Below, in pieces: positions 9,081 through 16,618 of a stretch of DNA of 51,088 bases; position 1 is the first letter of the stretch; every line of letters starts with the position of its first letter. The notes under the pieces are model-generated. The model worked only from the letters and a program-made list of their open reading frames with translations. It searched no databases and had not been told where the DNA came from. The stretch comes from Anaerococcus pacaensis 9403502 (GTDB taxonomy: Bacteria; Bacillota; Clostridia; Tissierellales; Peptoniphilaceae), in assembly GCA_000308255.3 (NCBI GenBank), contig HG326664.1:125131-176218 (forward strand), written 5' to 3'. Both the position numbers and the translations under genes were made by a program.

Positions 9081-9490
9081 TTAATCTCCTCAAGTTGCTC
9101 ATTTACCATTGTTTCAAGTGTTATAGAATTGATAGCATTATTTATCGCGTTGTCTATACTGTTAAAAGCGACATAGGCTGTACATTTTTCTTCACAGTGG
9201 CCTCCATCTTCCATACACCCACTAAAGTTATTTTGTCCTTCTAGTGACCTTATTATTTCACCTACAGTGATTTGATCGATCTCTCTGGTAAGCATATAGC
9301 CACCCCTAGGTCCCCTAGTAGAGGTAACTAGTTTATCTTTTTTAAGTATTCTAATGATTTGTTCCAGATAATTTTCTGGTAGTCTAGTATTTGTAGCTAT
9401 TTCTGAAAGTGATATATATCCCTTATCATAGTTTTCAGCCATATAACAAACAGCCCTTAGGCCATATCTACTTCTTGTTGATAATCTCAT
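9077..9490 (-). CDS. Rrf2-family transcriptional regulator (CymR/IscR-like)
   Basis: Winged-helix repressor of the Rrf2 family, which includes IscR (Fe-S sensing) and CymR (cysteine metabolism). MRLSTRSRYGLRAVCYMAEN, the recognition region LPENYLEQIIRILKKDKLV and RGPRGGYML are textbook. Three cysteines (CMEDGGHCEEKC, spacing CX6CX3C, residues about 93-104) occupy the region where IscR-type proteins bind an Fe-S cluster, so cluster sensing is plausible, though the spacing is not the classic one. In Bacillus a cymR gene also lies close upstream of alaS, with a cysteine desulfurase between; here the desulfurase is about 6 kb away. Confidence 0.9.
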   Translation of the reverse strand: MRLSTRSRYGLRAVCYMAENYDKGYISLSEIATNTRLPENYLEQIIRILKKDKLVTSTRGPRGGYMLTREIDQITVGEIIRSLEGQNNFSGCMEDGGHCEEKCTAYVAFNSIDNAINNAINSITLETMVNEQLEEIK

Positions 9491-9498
9491 AATACCAC

Positions 9499-10134
9499 CT
9501 ATACTGTTATTAATTCTTTCATAGCTTGGTAAAATTTTTCACCAATTCCTGTAACATTCTTTATCTCTTCTATGCTAGTAAAAGTAGTAGCTTCTCTGTA
9601 ATCTATTATAGCTTGAGCCCTCTTCTCCCCAATATTTGGTAGAGTCATCAGCTCTTCTTTACTAGCAGTATTTATATTTATTTTAGTCTGATCAGATTCA
9701 CTAGTGGATGGGCCGATTAATGTTACCATTTGACTATCAATCGGACTTTCCTCGTATATGCTTGGTATGTAAATTTTCATCTGATCGGATAATTTCATTG
9801 CAAGATTAATAGCATTTTCATCAGCAATTTCTGTTAGCCCACCGGCCTTTTTTACTAGGTCATCAAGTCTATCGCCATCTGATATGGTATAAACCCCTGG
9901 CCTCATTATCTCACCAGATATGTGAACTTTAACTATTTCATCTGGTATATACAAAGGCCCGTTGCCAGCTTCTAATTCATCAGATTTAACGATTATTTCG
10001 TCGTTAGATTCTAATAAACTAATTTTATTAGCTTCAAAATCGTTGTTATTTTTATCAACTATCGTGTTTGCAAATAATAAAACTACTGCAATTATGAGCC
10101 CAATAATTACTTTATCTTTATTTTTTTCATCCAT
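9499..10134 (-). CDS. comEA: ComEA-like DNA-binding protein (SLBB plus helix-hairpin-helix)
   Basis: Membrane-anchored DNA receptor of the competence system. One N-terminal transmembrane segment (IIGLIIAVVLLFANTIV) leads to a SLBB domain (VHISGEIMRPGVYTISDGDR, about residues 65-125) and a C-terminal pair of helix-hairpin-helix motifs (ININTASKEELMTLPNIGEK, then VTGIGEK). I prefer the ATG at 10134 over the in-frame GTG six bases upstream because AGTGGG is then nine bases away. No comEB or comEC lies nearby, so DNA-uptake competence is not shown. It sits between rsfS and the Rrf2 regulator in the long operon. Confidence 0.88.
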   Translation of the reverse strand: MDEKNKDKVIIGLIIAVVLLFANTIVDKNNNDFEANKISLLESNDEIIVKSDELEAGNGPLYIPDEIVKVHISGEIMRPGVYTISDGDRLDDLVKKAGGLTEIADENAINLAMKLSDQMKIYIPSIYEESPIDSQMVTLIGPSTSESDQTKININTASKEELMTLPNIGEKRAQAIIDYREATTFTSIEEIKNVTGIGEKFYQAMKELITV

Positions 10135-10162
10135 TAGCACATACCCACTAGCTTATGGGAGC

Positions 10163-10471
10163 TTATTCCTCCCACAAGTCATCTATACCGTAAAACTCTC
10201 TTTGTTTATATGTGAATATATGGACTATGATGTCATCGGCATCCATTAGTATCCATTCACCTTCCCTAAGGCCTTCTTTTGATAATAGATTATAACCATT
10301 TTTCTCTAATTCTTCTTCTATATAATCAGCTAGGGCCTTGGTTTGTATAACTGAAGTACCAGTTGCTACTACAAAGGTATCTGCAACTGATGAGTCCTTT
10401 AACTCTATTACATTTACATCTTCTGCAAGTCTATCATCTAAGACTTTAAGTATTATATCTAATTTATTCAT
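10163..10471 (-). CDS. rsfS: Ribosomal silencing factor RsfS
   Basis: Binds ribosomal protein L14 on the 50S subunit and blocks joining with 30S when nutrients are short. The family core is clear: DVNVIELKDSSVADTFVVAT, LREGEWILMDADDIIVHIF and REFYGIDDLW. At 102 residues it is slightly shorter than E. coli RsfS but normal for Firmicutes. It overlaps yqeK by eight bases. The nadD-yqeK-rsfS order is the conserved Bacillus arrangement. Confidence 0.95.
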   Translation of the reverse strand: MNKLDIILKVLDDRLAEDVNVIELKDSSVADTFVVATGTSVIQTKALADYIEEELEKNGYNLLSKEGLREGEWILMDADDIIVHIFTYKQREFYGIDDLWEE

Positions 10472-11018
10472 CTTTCTCCTTAATAAGAAAATTTCTTGCT
10501 TCTATGGTAAGTGGATGTATAAGACTATCTTTTTCAATTAGGAAATTTATGTTGTGATTTAGACTATAAAGAATAGCCTCATCAAAGTCCTTATCTGCAA
10601 GTTTTCTAAGCTTATCCACGCCAGGATAATCTCTATTTGGCTCGATAGCATCAGCTAAAAATATGAGCTTGTCCAAATATGTCATGTCTGCTCTTGCAGT
10701 AGTGTGATATCTTATGGCATCCAAAACATTTTCATTATCTATATTATACACTTTTTTGGCAACTTCTGCTCCCAAAAATGAATGAATAACTTCTTTGTAA
10801 GAAGTTTCAGATTTATCGATATTTTCGCCATAAATTTTATAAAGTTCTTCTTCTTTGTATTTTGCACAGTCGTGAAGAATTGCAGCTGTTTTTACTAGGT
10901 CCTCGTCTTCTTTTGTATTTAGCTTTAGAGCAGTTTCCATAACTCTTTGGCAGTGTTTGTAGCGTTTTTTTCCTATATCAGAAATAAGCTTATCTTCCCA
11001 TTTTTCTATATCATACAT
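10464..11018 (-). CDS. yqeK: YqeK-type HD-domain hydrolase (symmetrical Ap4A hydrolase)
   Basis: HD-superfamily metal-dependent phosphohydrolase. YqeK proteins cleave diadenosine tetraphosphate symmetrically to two ADP. The metal-binding series is visible: RYKHCQRV, AAILHDCAKYK, VIHSFLGAEVA and a later AIRYHTTARADM. I set the start at the ATG at 11018 (184 residues). It has GGAG (11032-11029) ten bases upstream and overlaps the nadD stop by eight bases (ATGTATGA), while the earlier in-frame ATG at 11054 lies inside nadD and adds a non-homologous N-terminus. Confidence 0.92.
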   Translation of the reverse strand: MYDIEKWEDKLISDIGKKRYKHCQRVMETALKLNTKEDEDLVKTAAILHDCAKYKEEELYKIYGENIDKSETSYKEVIHSFLGAEVAKKVYNIDNENVLDAIRYHTTARADMTYLDKLIFLADAIEPNRDYPGVDKLRKLADKDFDEAILYSLNHNINFLIEKDSLIHPLTIEARNFLIKEKDE

Positions 11019-11607
11019 AAAGCTTGTGCTCCGTGATAAAATCATACACTTCATCAGTAACTAGATACTTGATAGATTTACCTTTTTTTACTAGGCCCCT
11101 GATAAGGGTTGAAGATATGTTGATATTTAAGTTGTTAATAAGATATATCTCTTCATTATCCGCCCTAATCTCATTCACCTTTTTTACTAAATCACTATCA
11201 GGATCTGTATTTGATCTGGTAAAAACTATGAGCTTATCATTTAATATATCTTCGTAGTTTTTCCAAGTATCTATGGTCATGAAAGAATCCTCGCCCATGA
11301 TATAATAAAACTCATGATGAGGATATGTTTTTTTAAAATACTCTAGTGTCTGATGGGTATAGATTACCTCATCGCTACGTGCTTCAAATGTAGATACTTC
11401 TATCCTATCATTATCAGCTGTAGCTCTTTTTACCATCTCTATTCTAAGCTCTTTGTCTGTTTTTTGCTTGTTTATTTTGTGTGGAGGATTTGAACTTGGT
11501 AGGATGATTATTTTATCAAGGTCCATGAAATTTAGGACATTTTCCATTACTATTAAATGCCCTACATGTATTGGGTCAAATGTTCCCCCATATAATCCGA
11601 TTTTCAT
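11011..11607 (-). CDS. nadD: Nicotinate-nucleotide adenylyltransferase NadD
   Basis: Transfers AMP from ATP to nicotinate mononucleotide, the penultimate step of NAD synthesis. The nucleotidyltransferase N-terminus GLYGGTFDPIHVGHL contains the ATP-binding HXGH signature, and the C-terminal ISSTLIRG is the second conserved ATP site. SSNPPHK and MGEDSF are further NadD marks. At 198 residues it is normal size. It abuts yhbY by one shared base and overlaps yqeK. Confidence 0.96.
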   Translation of the reverse strand: MKIGLYGGTFDPIHVGHLIVMENVLNFMDLDKIIILPSSNPPHKINKQKTDKELRIEMVKRATADNDRIEVSTFEARSDEVIYTHQTLEYFKKTYPHHEFYYIMGEDSFMTIDTWKNYEDILNDKLIVFTRSNTDPDSDLVKKVNEIRADNEEIYLINNLNINISSTLIRGLVKKGKSIKYLVTDEVYDFITEHKLYV

Positions 11608-11894
11608 TATAGACCAAACTTATTTTCATCATTTTTACGGTAGATTGTGATAATGCTACCCATATGATTTACAAATTCTGCGTTTAATTCACTTAATATA
11701 GTTTCTATAATCTCATCTTGGTCATCAAGATTGTTGTTTAGTACCTTTATTTTTATTAATTCTCGTGCTTCTAGTGCTTCATCAATTGCCTTAAGTAGGT
11801 CATCTGATACAGAAAATTTGCCTATATTTATTACTGGCTTATAATCATGGCTTTCTGCCTTTAGCATAGCACGTTGTTTACCTGTTATCATCAT
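11607..11894 (-). CDS. yhbY: YhbY-type CRM-domain RNA-binding protein
   Basis: Single CRM domain protein associated with 50S pre-ribosomal particles. The pattern LTGKQR-like ITGKQRAMLKAESHDYKPVI, the GKFS loop (a variant of the GXXG RNA-binding loop), LIKIKVLNN and the C-terminal IITIYRK are family features. At 95 residues it is the usual length. The gene lies five bases downstream of obgE. Two successive ATGs are possible; AGGAGAG suits the second (11891) better. The obgE-yhbY-nadD order is common in Firmicutes. Confidence 0.92.
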   Translation of the reverse strand: MMITGKQRAMLKAESHDYKPVINIGKFSVSDDLLKAIDEALEARELIKIKVLNNNLDDQDEIIETILSELNAEFVNHMGSIITIYRKNDENKFGL

Positions 11895-11899
11895 CTCTC

Positions 11900-13180
11900 C
11901 TATTCAAAATATTCAAAGACAATTTCGCCTACAGCTACACTGTCTCCTTCTTCTATACCCATCTCTTTTAGCCTATCAAATACTTCCATCTCACGAAGTT
12001 TTTGCTCAAAATACATTCTTGAATCGTAGTCTTCGAGATTTACACGTTCTAGTAGATTGTCAATGCGCTTGCCGTATACGACATATATATCGTTGTCTTT
12101 GGCAAACTCTAGGTCGTATTCGATTTCTTTGTTATAGAATTCTTCCAAGAAATCTTCATCAACTTCTTCTATAAGATCGTATTGCTTTTCTTCAGTATCT
12201 AATAATAGGCTATAGGTTGCATCCAAGAGCTCTTTTACACCATCTGTAGTAGCAGCAGATATCTTATAAATATCATAGCTTTCCCCAAACTCAGCTATAA
12301 ATTTACTGGTATTGTCATTAAAATCTAAATCAGATTTATTGAGTGCTACAATCATTGGTTTATCAGCTAGGCTTTCATTATATAGTCTAAGCTCTTCATT
12401 GATAAGCCTAAAATCTGCTATAGGATCTCTGCCTTCTATACCAGATATATCGACCAAATGAACTAGGACTCTACATCTTTCGATATGTCTTAAGAAGTCA
12501 TGGCCAAGGCCTTGGCCTTCGTTTGCTCCTTCTATAAGTCCTGGTATATCAGCTACAATAAAAGATCTCTCTTTATCAATATTTACTACTCCAAGATTTG
12601 GATCAAGTGTTGTGAAATGGTAATTAGCGATTTTAGGTTTGGCTGAAGTGACTACAGATATAAGTGTAGATTTACCAACATTTGGCAGACCCACAAGACC
12701 CACATCAGCTAGGACCTTAAGTTCTAAGATTAAATCAATCTCTTGGCCCTTTTTACCATTTTCTGCAAAACGAGGAGCTTGTCTGATAGAGTTTTTAAAG
12801 TGGACATTGCCCCTACCTCCACGACCGCCTTTGGCTATGAGGAATTCTTCCCCATCAGTTTTAAAATCTTTTATAATAGTATTGGACTCTTTTTCGCGGA
12901 GGATCGTACCTACAGGGACTTTGATTAATAAATCATCGCCTTTTTTACCAGATTTCTTGCTCTTGCCACCTGGTTCGCCATTTTGAGCCTTGTATTTATT
13001 TTTATATCTAAATTCGTCGAGTGTAGAGAGGTTTCTAGTAGCTTTTATTATGATGCTACCGCCATCGCCACCATCTCCACCAGCTGGTCCCCCAGTAGGT
13101 TCGTATTTTTCACGACGCCAAGCAACAGCACCATTGCCACCATCACCTGCTTTTAGGGAAATTTGTGCATAATCAATCAT
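11900..13180 (-). CDS. obgE: GTPase Obg
   Basis: Essential GTPase for 50S assembly and stress signalling. It has all three domains: the glycine-rich Obg fold (residues 1-158, AGDGGNGAVAWRREKYEPTGG), the G domain (GLPNVGKST near 165, DIPGLIEGA, NKSD) and the C-terminal OCT domain (about 340-426). A GAGGTGA ribosome binding site lies just upstream. It follows the rpmA terminator by only 24 bases with no evident promoter, so expression probably depends on read-through from rplU-prp-rpmA. Confidence 0.97.
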   Translation of the reverse strand: MIDYAQISLKAGDGGNGAVAWRREKYEPTGGPAGGDGGDGGSIIIKATRNLSTLDEFRYKNKYKAQNGEPGGKSKKSGKKGDDLLIKVPVGTILREKESNTIIKDFKTDGEEFLIAKGGRGGRGNVHFKNSIRQAPRFAENGKKGQEIDLILELKVLADVGLVGLPNVGKSTLISVVTSAKPKIANYHFTTLDPNLGVVNIDKERSFIVADIPGLIEGANEGQGLGHDFLRHIERCRVLVHLVDISGIEGRDPIADFRLINEELRLYNESLADKPMIVALNKSDLDFNDNTSKFIAEFGESYDIYKISAATTDGVKELLDATYSLLLDTEEKQYDLIEEVDEDFLEEFYNKEIEYDLEFAKDNDIYVVYGKRIDNLLERVNLEDYDSRMYFEQKLREMEVFDRLKEMGIEEGDSVAVGEIVFEYFE

Positions 13181-13203
13181 AAATTCACCTCATTTATTTG
13201 TAC

Positions 13204-13229
13204 AAAAAAAGCTTGCCGAAAAGGCAAGC
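13204..13229 (-). terminator. Terminator between rpmA and obgE
   Basis: Minus-strand GCTTGCC and GGCAAGC pair in a perfect 7-bp stem with a TTTTC loop, followed by seven U. It follows the rpmA stop and precedes obgE by 24 bases, so it likely attenuates rather than fully separates the two. Confidence 0.85.
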
Positions 13230-13237
13230 CCTATTTA

Positions 13238-13531
13238 TTAAGCTATAACTTCTTGTGGATAAACAGAAACTTGCTTTCTGTCACGTCCTTTTCTTTCAAA
13301 TTTTACAATGCCTTCACATGATGCGTAAAGTGTATCATCTCCACCTTTTTTAACGTTGTTACCTGGGTGGATTTTTGTTCCTCTTTGTCTAACGATGATA
13401 GTTCCTGCATTTACAAATTGACCGTCAGCTCTCTTTGTACCTAGTCTCTTGCTTTCAGAATCTCTACCGTTTTTAGAAGAAGATACCCCTTTTTTACTTG
13501 AAAATCTTTGTAAATTAATATTTAATAACAT
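13238..13531 (-). CDS. rpmA: Ribosomal protein L27 with Prp-cleaved leader
   Basis: 50S protein L27, whose flexible N-terminus reaches the peptidyl-transferase centre. The sequence begins with a ten-residue extension ending INLQRF before [15 protein letters not shown]. This matches the Firmicutes LQXF leader that the protease Prp removes, leaving Ser11 as the mature N-terminus. The body [20 protein letters not shown] is typical. At 97 residues it is normal. It lies next to prp and downstream of rplU. Confidence 0.97.
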   Translation of the reverse strand: MLLNINLQRFSSKKGVSSSKNGRDSESKRLGTKRADGQFVNAGTIIVRQRGTKIHPGNNVKKGGDDTLYASCEGIVKFERKGRDRKQVSVYPQEVIA

Positions 13532-13843
13532 TTATATCTCCTTTGAGTAAGTTTTTACAAAGTCCCTATAACTTTGCTCCAGTGTCAATATTCCTGTCTT
13601 AAAGGTATTTAAAATTACATCTAATTCTAATGAATTATCTTCTGATATGAGTTTCATTAAATCATCATCATCAGAAAATTCAAAGTTTATATTGTATGAA
13701 TCTAGGCTATTTACAGTAGTGTAAGCGAGTACAGAAACCGCCGCACATACTATATCCTTGCCGTACTCATCATAGTCGGCATGACCTGTTATTTCAAACC
13801 CCTTTATGATTTCATTCTTAAATAATAGAGTTATTTCTATCAT
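13532..13843 (-). CDS. prp: Ribosomal-processing cysteine protease Prp
   Basis: Cysteine protease that trims the N-terminal leader of L27. The catalytic His21 sits in ITGHADYDEYGKDIVC and Cys33 is in DIVCAAVSVLAYT, at the spacing known for the family. At 103 residues it is normal. It lies directly between rplU and rpmA, with one base separating it from the gene for its substrate. Substrate motif and protease are both intact, so the L27 processing pathway appears functional. Confidence 0.94.
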   Translation of the reverse strand: MIEITLLFKNEIIKGFEITGHADYDEYGKDIVCAAVSVLAYTTVNSLDSYNINFEFSDDDDLMKLISEDNSLELDVILNTFKTGILTLEQSYRDFVKTYSKEI

Positions 13844-13854
13844 TTAACTTCTGA

Positions 13855-14163
13855 CTAGCAAGTAATGCTGTCGATTTTAACTAAAGTATAAGGTTGTCTG
13901 TGACCTTGTTTTTTTCTATACATTTTTTTAGGTTTGTATTTGAATACTACGATTTTCTTATCTTTAGCTTGGTCTTCTACAGTTGCAGAAACTTTTGCAT
14001 TTTCTACTGTTGGAGCACCGACTTTAACTTCGTCTCCACCAATTAGTAGTACTTCATCAAATTCAACAGTGTCACCGATTTCGTTTGGAAGTTTTTCAAC
14101 TCTAACAAGATCGCCTTCTGATACTTTATATTGTTTGCCACCTGTTTTAATAATTGCGTACAT
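13855..14163 (-). CDS. rplU: Ribosomal protein L21
   Basis: 50S protein that binds 23S rRNA. The start [18 protein letters not shown] and the C-terminal [19 protein letters not shown] are diagnostic. I place the start at the ATG at 14163 (102 residues) because AAGGAGG lies six to seven bases upstream; an in-frame ATG five codons earlier overlaps that ribosome binding site. It heads the rplU-prp-rpmA operon with its own promoter and a structured leader. Confidence 0.97.
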   Translation of the reverse strand: MYAIIKTGGKQYKVSEGDLVRVEKLPNEIGDTVEFDEVLLIGGDEVKVGAPTVENAKVSATVEDQAKDKKIVVFKYKPKKMYRKKQGHRQPYTLVKIDSITC

Positions 14164-14175
14164 AGGTGCCTCCTT

Positions 14176-14230
14176 CATTCTAAGATTCTCGCCAGCGTAG
14201 GTGATCAGTACCCAAACTGAGCGGTTTACC
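14176..14230 (-). promoter_or_regulatory. Structured rplU leader, possible L21 autoregulatory element
   Basis: Between the predicted start of transcription and rplU is a leader of about 65 bases that begins GGTAAACCGCTCAGT. It contains a hairpin with TCAGT pairing to ACTGA, followed by CGCTGGCGAG. Its size and place match the L21 leader known in Firmicutes, which is thought to mediate feedback by the ribosomal protein. I cannot run a covariance search, so the family assignment is tentative. Confidence 0.5.
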
Positions 14231-14235
14231 TTATA

Positions 14236-14264
14236 ATGTTACTATCATTTAAGGACTTTGTCAA
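14236..14264 (-). promoter_or_regulatory. rplU operon promoter
   Basis: Consensus TTGACA (14264-14259), a 17-base spacer and TAACAT (14241-14236) on the minus strand. It lies within ten bases of the thiI stop, so the ribosomal operon starts afresh here with no terminator in between. Confidence 0.65.
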
Positions 14265-14273
14265 ATAAAATCT

Positions 14274-15434
14274 TTATATAACAATGATTTCTAATGTATC
14301 GAGGGCATCATCTACTAGCTTTTCGATATCAAGCTTATCTTCACTCATTTCTATAAAACGTAATTTGGGTTTAGTAACAGGATTATCTGGTGCAAAGATA
14401 GAGCAGCAATCGTCAAATGGTTCTATTGATTTCTCATATGATCCAATTTCTTTTGAAATATCTATGATATCTTGCTTATCTAGGGCTAGTAGGGGTCTGA
14501 ATAATGGTAGGCTTGTTGCATCTTCTACTACTGTAAGCGACTCTATAGTTTGGCTTGCTACTTGGCCTAAACTATCACCGGTAATGAGGGCTTGGTAACC
14601 ATATTTCTCAGACAACCTCTCAGCAATTCTTACCATAAATCTGCGAGATATAACTGTGGTTTCTTTTCTGTCACAATTAAGGGCAATTTGTTGGTAGATA
14701 TCTGATAGATTTACCATAAAAAGTTTCATAGGTCCTGTATAATCAGCCATAATTTTAGCTAGATCTATAGCCTTCTCTCTCGCTTGTAGAGATGTGAATG
14801 GGTAAGAGTGAAAATGAATGGCATTTATTCTCATACCGCGTTTGGCCATCATAAAACCTGCTACTGGTGAGTCTATACCTCCAGATAGTAATAGTAAGCC
14901 ATCACCTGAACTACCGATTGGTAGACCTCCAAGGCCCTTATGTCTCTTGCTGTAGATATAGGCATTATTTTTTATATCGACAAATACTTTAAAATCAGGC
15001 TTGTGGATATCAACACTTAGATTTGGGAAATGGTCTAGGATTTTTTCACCCATCAGCATATTAAATTCAGGAGATTTCATAGGGAAAGTTTTGTCAACCC
15101 TAGTAGTCTCTACTTTAAAAGTAAGCTCACGATTTCCGTAATTTTCTTCTATAGAAGTAACGATAGCATCAAAGATATCATCAGTATTTTTATCTGTCCT
15201 ATAGACCTTATCAATGTAAGCAAGTCCAAATACTTTCTGAAGCTCTCTTATAAGCTTATCAATCTTATCTTCGCTAGCTTCTATATAAAGCTTGGCGCTT
15301 TCCATATACATATTGTCATAGCCAATAGGTTTTATATTTCTTTTTATATGAGCCATGGCACTATCTACAAATCTTCGCCTATTAGCTCCTTTTAAATATA
15401 GCTCACCAAAACTTACTGCTATTAATGGTATCAT
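14274..15434 (-). CDS. thiI: tRNA 4-thiouridine synthetase ThiI
   Basis: Adenylates U8 of tRNA and replaces oxygen with sulfur; it can also serve thiazole synthesis. A ferredoxin-like and THUMP region (residues 1-165) precedes the PP-loop ATPase domain with LLSGGIDSPVAGF (around 183). A cysteine pair near residues 343-344 (DDCCSIFAPDNPV) matches the conserved catalytic-cysteine region. There is no rhodanese extension, so sulfur must come by another route, and the gene overlaps a cysteine desulfurase by four bases, as in Bacillus nifZ-thiI. It ends just before the rplU promoter. Confidence 0.95.
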   Translation of the reverse strand: MIPLIAVSFGELYLKGANRRRFVDSAMAHIKRNIKPIGYDNMYMESAKLYIEASEDKIDKLIRELQKVFGLAYIDKVYRTDKNTDDIFDAIVTSIEENYGNRELTFKVETTRVDKTFPMKSPEFNMLMGEKILDHFPNLSVDIHKPDFKVFVDIKNNAYIYSKRHKGLGGLPIGSSGDGLLLLSGGIDSPVAGFMMAKRGMRINAIHFHSYPFTSLQAREKAIDLAKIMADYTGPMKLFMVNLSDIYQQIALNCDRKETTVISRRFMVRIAERLSEKYGYQALITGDSLGQVASQTIESLTVVEDATSLPLFRPLLALDKQDIIDISKEIGSYEKSIEPFDDCCSIFAPDNPVTKPKLRFIEMSEDKLDIEKLVDDALDTLEIIVI

Positions 15435-16552
15435 CCCATCACCTTTCTAATGGTTCCAATGCTATCAGCTAGCACTTTTACTGTATAATCTAAATCTTCT
15501 TTACTTAATTCAGATGAAAATGAAAATCTAATCACCCCATCCATATAGGCGCTATCGACGCCAAGGGCGGTTAAAACTCTATTGTTAACACCCTTAGAAC
15601 AAGCAGATCCGCTAGACACATAAATCTCATTTTGCTCTAACATATGTAGGAGGACTTCTGATTTGATTCCTTTAAAACCTACACTCAATATATATGGAGA
15701 AGAATTTTCGTCAGGAGTATTAAATGAATACTCGCTAATATTTGCTGCTATCAAATCCCTCATGTAGGTATTAAGCTCTCTTATATAAGAATACTCCTCA
15801 CTAGCTACTAGTTCCCTGAGGGCAATAGCAAAGCCGTATATAGCTGGATGACTATCTGTACCGCTTGATATGACTTGTTGGTTGCCACCAAGCATTATCG
15901 GTCTTATCTTATCGATGATATCTTTTCTGACAAACATACCACCAATTCCCTTTGGTCCATAAATCTTGTGAGCAGAAAAACTCATCATGTCGACATCAAG
16001 TGCTTCCACATCACAAGAAATTTTACCTAAAGCTTGAGTAGCATCTATATGAATAACTATATTAGGATTCTTATATCGGATAATTTTTGAAATAGCCGTT
16101 ATATCTTGGATGGTGCCTATTTCGTTGTTTACATAAATAATAGAAACAAATGATACATCATCTGTAATTTTATCAGCCATGTCATCTAAATCTATAAAGC
16201 CACTTTGATCATTATCTAGATAAATCACTTCCTTAAAGCCACTTGCCTTTAGGGTTTCATACACAGATGAATGTTCTATTTTACTTGTAAGGGCAATTTT
16301 ATCTTTTGATTCGAATGAGTGAATAGCTATATTATTTGATTCGGTAGCGCCCTTGGTAAAATAAATCTCAGATGGGCTACAATTTAGTACTCCTGCGAGT
16401 ATTTCCTTACTTTCTTTAATCAATCTGGCAGATTCCATAGCAAATGAATGCATGGAAGAAGAATTGGCATAAGTTTCATTTTCAGACTTGTTTCTCGCTT
16501 CTTGGGCTATAGGGTTTATTTTAGTTGTGGCAGCATTGTCTAGATATATCAT
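15431..16552 (-). CDS. Cysteine desulfurase (NifS/IscS family), ThiI partner
   Basis: PLP enzyme that removes sulfur from cysteine as an enzyme persulfide. MIYLDNAATTKINP, the PLP-lysine motif SFSAHKIYGPKGIGG (near residue 205) and the catalytic Cys in SSGSACSKG (near 327) are present. I prefer the ATG at 16552 over a TTG three bases upstream, as GGAGA is well placed. Location directly before thiI points to a role as the dedicated tRNA-thiolation sulfur donor (NifZ type) rather than Fe-S assembly, but no scaffold gene is here to test that. Confidence 0.92.
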   Translation of the reverse strand: MIYLDNAATTKINPIAQEARNKSENETYANSSSMHSFAMESARLIKESKEILAGVLNCSPSEIYFTKGATESNNIAIHSFESKDKIALTSKIEHSSVYETLKASGFKEVIYLDNDQSGFIDLDDMADKITDDVSFVSIIYVNNEIGTIQDITAISKIIRYKNPNIVIHIDATQALGKISCDVEALDVDMMSFSAHKIYGPKGIGGMFVRKDIIDKIRPIMLGGNQQVISSGTDSHPAIYGFAIALRELVASEEYSYIRELNTYMRDLIAANISEYSFNTPDENSSPYILSVGFKGIKSEVLLHMLEQNEIYVSSGSACSKGVNNRVLTALGVDSAYMDGVIRFSFSSELSKEDLDYTVKVLADSIGTIRKVMG

Positions 16553-16577
16553 CAAAATCTCTCCTTTAATACTCTAT

Positions 16578-16605
16578 ATTATCCGTTAGAATGGCTAATA
16601 TTCAA
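16578..16605 (-). promoter_or_regulatory. Promoter of the cysteine desulfurase-thiI operon
   Basis: TTGAAT (16605-16600), a 16-base spacer and GATAAT (16583-16578) on the minus strand. Its -35 lies immediately beside the -10 of the divergent plus-strand promoter, so the two probably compete for polymerase. Confidence 0.5.
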
Positions 16606-16606
16606 G

Positions 16607-16612
16607 TATAAT
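16607..16612 (+). promoter_or_regulatory. -10 element of the plus-strand exonuclease gene
   Basis: A perfect TATAAT lies only six bases before the ATG at 16619. Initiation at the usual distance would fall on or next to the A of the start codon, predicting a leaderless mRNA. The -35 is poor, and no ribosome binding site is seen. Confidence 0.5.
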
Positions 16613-16618
16613 ATAAGT

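Noticed and set aside
9081..9490. T-box leader for alaS
   Set aside because: The gene has no intergenic leader; the Rrf2 gene overlaps its start.
10135..10162. Terminator-like CCCA/TGGG pairing before comEA
   Set aside because: Four base pairs with an eight-base loop and no U run; not a terminator.
12639..12986. 115-codon plus-strand open frame in obgE
   Set aside because: Proline/leucine-rich shadow of the glycine-rich Obg domain.
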